Shown here in pieces: positions 15,563 through 17,566 of a DNA stretch of 17,566 nucleotides; the first letter of the stretch is position 1; the number at the start of each line of letters is the position of its first letter. Position numbers and translations under genes: made by a program. This stretch comes from Scytonema sp. UIC 10036. Its GTDB lineage: Bacteria; Cyanobacteriota; Cyanobacteriia; Cyanobacteriales; Nostocaceae. Under the pieces are notes generated by a model. The model made no database searches. It saw only the letters and a list, made by a program, of their open reading frames with translations, and was not told where the DNA came from. The stretch is taken from assembly GCF_009725235.1 (NCBI RefSeq), contig NZ_WJFC01000259.1, forward strand, positions 1-17,566. The letters run 5' to 3'.

Positions 15563-15700
15563 CAATACTGCGTAGGTTTTGCCTAAAAATACGAAAATAC
15601 GTAGGTTGGGTTGAGGAACGAAACCCAACATTTACATGCATTTGTTGGGTTTCTCCAAGGGTTTGCCCAACCTACAAAAATTCTTATCCGAGCAGTATTG
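15563..15700. mobile_element. MITE-like element, copy 2
   Basis: A 138-bp relative of the element at 13769-13896, in the same orientation. Its terminal inverted repeats CAATACTGC (15563-15571) and GCAGTATTG (15692-15700) are perfect. Inner arms are GTAGGTTGGG and CCCAACCTAC, with AAACCCAACA/TGTTGGGTTT nested inside. Its first 20 bases equal those of copy 1. It begins immediately after the TAA of the ABC-F gene and its right end lies inside the frame of the broken parE toxin gene. No clear target-site duplication is visible. Confidence 0.75.
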
Positions 15701-15816
15701 GGAACTGGTCGAGGTGGTACACCAGTTCTTACTCTCCGTTTAGCAGCAATATACAGCCATATTTCAATTAAATCTTCTTCTGCTCGTGCAGTGCGAATAA
15801 GGCGTCCCATAGTCAT
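15583..15816 (-). pseudogene. parE: Truncated ParE/RelE-family toxin
   Basis: The frame starts with ATG at 15816, overlapping the TGA of the antitoxin by one base, as in normal parDE operons. The first ~25 residues (MTMGRLIRTARAEEDL, then IEIWLYIAA) are the classic N-terminal helix of a ParE toxin. After this the similarity stops; the rest (KRRVRTGVPPRP onwards) translates a small hairpin and the MITE-like element until a stop at 15583. A normal ParE is ~95-100 residues, so the beta-sheet core and C-terminal basic residues needed to attack DNA gyrase are missing. The product should be inactive. The breakpoint is near 15741. Confidence 0.75.
15702..15728. repeat. Small hairpin at the toxin breakpoint
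   Basis: GAACTGGT and ACCAGTTC form a perfect 8-bp stem around an 11-nt loop, starting two bases after the MITE-like element and ending ~12 bases before the point where the ParE similarity stops. It may be a second dispersed repeat or a scar of the rearrangement. Confidence 0.55.
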
Positions 15817-16097
15817 CAAACTTCCTGATTAGACAGCTGCCCTAAGCGTCTGCGAGCTTCCTGTTTGATAGCCTCAATATCGCTATACTGACCAGATCCA
15901 CTTTCTATGCCCTCCTGCCAAAGGTGACGCAATTCATCAATATTCTGTAACTGAAGTAAGCGCTTCTGCTTCCAGTCACGCAGTGCCTCGCGGATCACTT
16001 CGCTGCTGCTAGCATATTCACCTGATTCCACGGCATAGCGGACAAAAGCCGCCATTTCTGGTGTCAAGGCAACACTGATTTTTTCAACGTTTGGCAT
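15816..16097 (-). CDS. parD: ParD-family antitoxin
   Basis: A 93-residue type II antitoxin. The N-terminal ribbon-helix-helix domain (~1-50: EKISVALTPEMAAFVRYAVESGEY, written here in two parts as EKISVALTPEMAAF and VRYAVESGEY, then SSSEVIREALRDW) binds operator DNA. The charged C-terminal helix (~51-93, ending RRRLGQLSNQEV) would wrap the toxin. Length and layout fit an intact ParD. GAGG lies ~9 nt before the ATG. It is first in a two-gene unit and would normally autoregulate it. Its partner toxin is truncated, so this is an orphan antitoxin at this locus; it could still repress its own promoter or neutralise a related toxin elsewhere. Confidence 0.85.
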   Translation of the reverse strand: MPNVEKISVALTPEMAAFVRYAVESGEYASSSEVIREALRDWKQKRLLQLQNIDELRHLWQEGIESGSGQYSDIEAIKQEARRRLGQLSNQEV

Positions 16098-16478
16098 GAT
16101 TTTTTTCCTCTTTTACTCTAAAGTAGCAAAGATTGCTACCAAATCAAAATAAAAATTAGCTGACGTTGTGTAAGTAAGTCGGCGCAAATAATCGTTACTG
16201 GTTTGTAGTTGTGGTACAGACGTTTGCCACGAGACGTGCTACAGGCATAGACAGCGCTATTACAAGACATATATTTTTATCAGCAAAATTTATTAGATGT
16301 GTAAAGACGCCCTGTTTGAAACGTTTCTACAATACAAAAAATGTAAATTTTTGTACAAGATGGGGGGTATATGCTTAGAGCTAAAAGCGCTATCCTCTTG
16401 TTTTCATGTACCTTAGAAGTGGTCTTTTAACTGTCATCTTTATATCATGACTTTCTCAAACTCAGGAGGTGATAACAC
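16098..16478. other. Spacer between parD and the pentapeptide gene
   Basis: This 381-bp divergent spacer should hold the promoters of parD (leftward) and of the pentapeptide-repeat gene (rightward). I see no convincing -35/-10 pair. It contains an imperfect inverted repeat TGTAAAGACG (16300-16309) / CGTTTCTACA (16322-16331) enclosing the palindrome GAAACGTTTC (16318-16327), which looks like a decayed dispersed palindrome. A ParD operator would be expected just left of 16150 but no clear inverted repeat is recognised there. Confidence 0.45.
16464..16473 (+). promoter_or_regulatory. Perfect 10-nt Shine-Dalgarno deciding a TTG start
   Basis: AGGAGGTGAT is a full 10-nt complement to the 3' end of bacterial 16S rRNA, with 5 nt before TTG at 16479. 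This decides the start of the pentapeptide-repeat gene despite the rare initiation codon. Most genes in this window have weak or no Shine-Dalgarno, so it stands out. Confidence 0.85.
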
Positions 16479-17447
16479 TTGAAAAATCTGCAACACCATA
16501 TCATCACCTTGTGGAAAAATCAGTTAAATAAACTCTGGTTTCGTGTAGTTATTGCTTTTACTATTGCTTATACCGTTATGGCAATAGCAACTTTTCTAGA
16601 TAAATGGTCTAACAATCAAGAATTTTGCCGATTGAAAGAACCCTTACAGAATTGTTATTTCAGACAAGCAATTTCTATATTTGCACCAAGTAATATTGAA
16701 GGGTTTAGTATACTAACCGTAGCAATTTTATATATCTTAGAGAGCCGAGAACGTCGAGAAAATAGAATATATGAGGCATGGCAAGTTGTTGATAATGCAG
16801 CAGCTGCAAAAGTTTCTACTAGTTATGCAAGAATTAGAGCGTTAGAAGATTTGAATAAGTACCGAGTTTCTTTGAAAGGAATTGATGCTCCTGGTGCTAA
16901 TTTCAGTGAAATCAATCTTAGAAATGCTGACCTTAAAGAAGTAGATTTTAATGAGAGCATCTTTAGTAATGCCGATCTTAGCAATGCCGATTTGAATGGT
17001 GCTAATCTCTTTGATGCCAATCTCATTTCCGCCAATCTCAGCAGTGCCAATCTCTTTTTTGCCAACTTAAGTGAAGCAAATTTAAGCGGTGCTAACCTGA
17101 ATGGTGCCATACTTTTCTTTGCCGATCTCAATAGTGCCGATCTCAGTAATGCTAATCTGATTGGTGCCAATCTTAATAGTTCTATTCTTAATAATGCCAT
17201 CCTGTTTTCAGCAGACCTCCGGAATGCCCAACTTTGGAGTGCAAACCTCAGCAATGCCGATTTGAGTGATGCTAACCTCAGTGGTGCTAATCTCAAAGAA
17301 GCTAACCTCAGTGGTGCTAACCTCAGTGGTGCTAATCTTAAAGGAGCTAACCTGACTGGTGCTGATTTCAGAGGTGCTAAAAGCTTTGAAGTTGAACAAA
17401 TCAAGTCCGCAAAAAATTGGGAGGAAGCAATGTTTGATGAATTATGA
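16479..17447 (+). CDS. Membrane-anchored pentapeptide-repeat protein
   Basis: A 322-residue protein with two hydrophobic segments (~21-40 and ~73-88) separated by a loop with two Cys (C50, C59), a charged helical stretch (~88-132, ESRERRENRIYEAW), then a right-handed quadrilateral beta-helix. Repeats of the A(D/N)LXX type run in unbroken register with the central A (or substitute) at residues 140 to 300 every fifth position: 33 pentapeptides, about eight coils. The C-terminal tail (301-322) is a short charged cap. Cyanobacteria have many such proteins; most have no known function, and gyrase mimicry is known only for a few soluble ones. Here the helix would project from a membrane. Start is TTG with a perfect Shine-Dalgarno. 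The stop codon lies within a heptamer array. Low repeat divergence in its second half (SGANL, KGANL units) suggests recent repeat expansion. Confidence 0.9.
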   Translation: MKNLQHHIITLWKNQLNKLWFRVVIAFTIAYTVMAIATFLDKWSNNQEFCRLKEPLQNCYFRQAISIFAPSNIEGFSILTVAILYILESRERRENRIYEAWQVVDNAAAAKVSTSYARIRALEDLNKYRVSLKGIDAPGANFSEINLRNADLKEVDFNESIFSNADLSNADLNGANLFDANLISANLSSANLFFANLSEANLSGANLNGAILFFADLNSADLSNANLIGANLNSSILNNAILFSADLRNAQLWSANLSNADLSDANLSGANLKEANLSGANLSGANLKGANLTGADFRGAKSFEVEQIKSAKNWEEAMFDEL

Positions 17448-17467
17448 ATTATAAATTATGAATTATG
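17440..17467. repeat. AATTATG heptamer array overlapping a stop codon
   Basis: Four 7-nt units AATTATG, AATTATA, AATTATG, AATTATG. The TGA stop of the pentapeptide-repeat gene (17445-17447) is made from the junction of the first two units, so the gene's 3' end runs into the array. Confidence 0.8.
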
Positions 17468-17481
17468 AATTGCAGGTTGTA

Positions 17482-17566
<85 letters not shown>

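Noticed and set aside
15611..15832. 73-residue plus-strand open frame across the element and parE remnant
   Set aside because: It reads the MITE-like element and the antisense of the ParE N terminus. The coding sense here is clearly the minus strand.
16823..17404. 193-residue minus-strand open frame rich in LAPLRLA repeats
   Set aside because: It is the antisense of the pentapeptide repeats: a regular 15-nt DNA repeat keeps the reverse frame open too. No start signal or family.

Overview
The window comes from a cyanobacterium, most probably a filamentous, Nostocales-like one. It carries cyanobacterium-specific genes (a CemA-family proton extrusion protein, the RuBisCO assembly chaperone RAF1, and a protein with a cyanobacterial-type N-terminal HTH followed by an AAA-like domain). 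About a dozen GCGATCGC octamers (HIP1) occur in 17.6 kb, far above chance. The spacers hold heptanucleotide tandem arrays and small palindromic dispersed repeats typical of these genomes. The assignment is inferred from these signs, not from a database match.

Layout. 1-1422: heptamer array, then pxcA (+). 1423-1784: spacer with a heptamer array, a perfect but orphan Shine-Dalgarno and a possible promoter. 1785-3809: a 674-residue HTH / AAA-like / GGDEF-fold protein (+) whose nucleotide-binding and cyclase signatures are both degenerate. 3937-5741: a minus-strand operon of histidine kinase then OmpR-type response regulator, overlapping by ATGA. 6092-7153: an EamA/DMT-type exporter (-). 7340-7699: a small secreted protein of unknown function (+). 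7966-9396: a type II NADH dehydrogenase-like flavoprotein (+). 9417-9529: an ATTTTGG array and a hairpin between convergent genes. 9546-10421: a probable outer-membrane barrel protein (-). 10674-10748: a nested palindromic element. 10770-11849: raf1 (-). 12145-13101: a REC-GAF response regulator (+).

The right third is more accessory. 13102-13939 is an 838-bp gene-poor stretch with a strong hairpin, a broken Uma2-type endonuclease remnant and a 128-bp MITE-like element. An ABC-F ATPase follows (13949-15562), and its stop codon touches a second copy of the same element. Next come a ParD antitoxin and a ParE toxin cut off after about 25 residues, the reading frame running into the element. Last is a membrane-anchored pentapeptide-repeat protein with 33 uninterrupted repeats, a TTG start and a perfect 10-nt Shine-Dalgarno. 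Its stop codon lies within an AATTATG array, and the window ends inside a 12-copy ATTCATC array.

Functionally the window mixes housekeeping photosynthetic physiology (proton balance, RuBisCO assembly, respiratory NADH oxidation), signalling (a two-component pair, a REC-GAF protein, an apparent pseudo-cyclase) and decaying accessory DNA. Apart from the kinase/regulator pair and parDE no tight operons are visible. I see no complete transposon, prophage, CRISPR array, tRNA or rRNA. The best leads for something undescribed are the doubly degenerate AAA/GGDEF protein and the CAATACTGC-ended mobile repeat that brackets the ABC-F gene and is associated with the loss of the toxin end.
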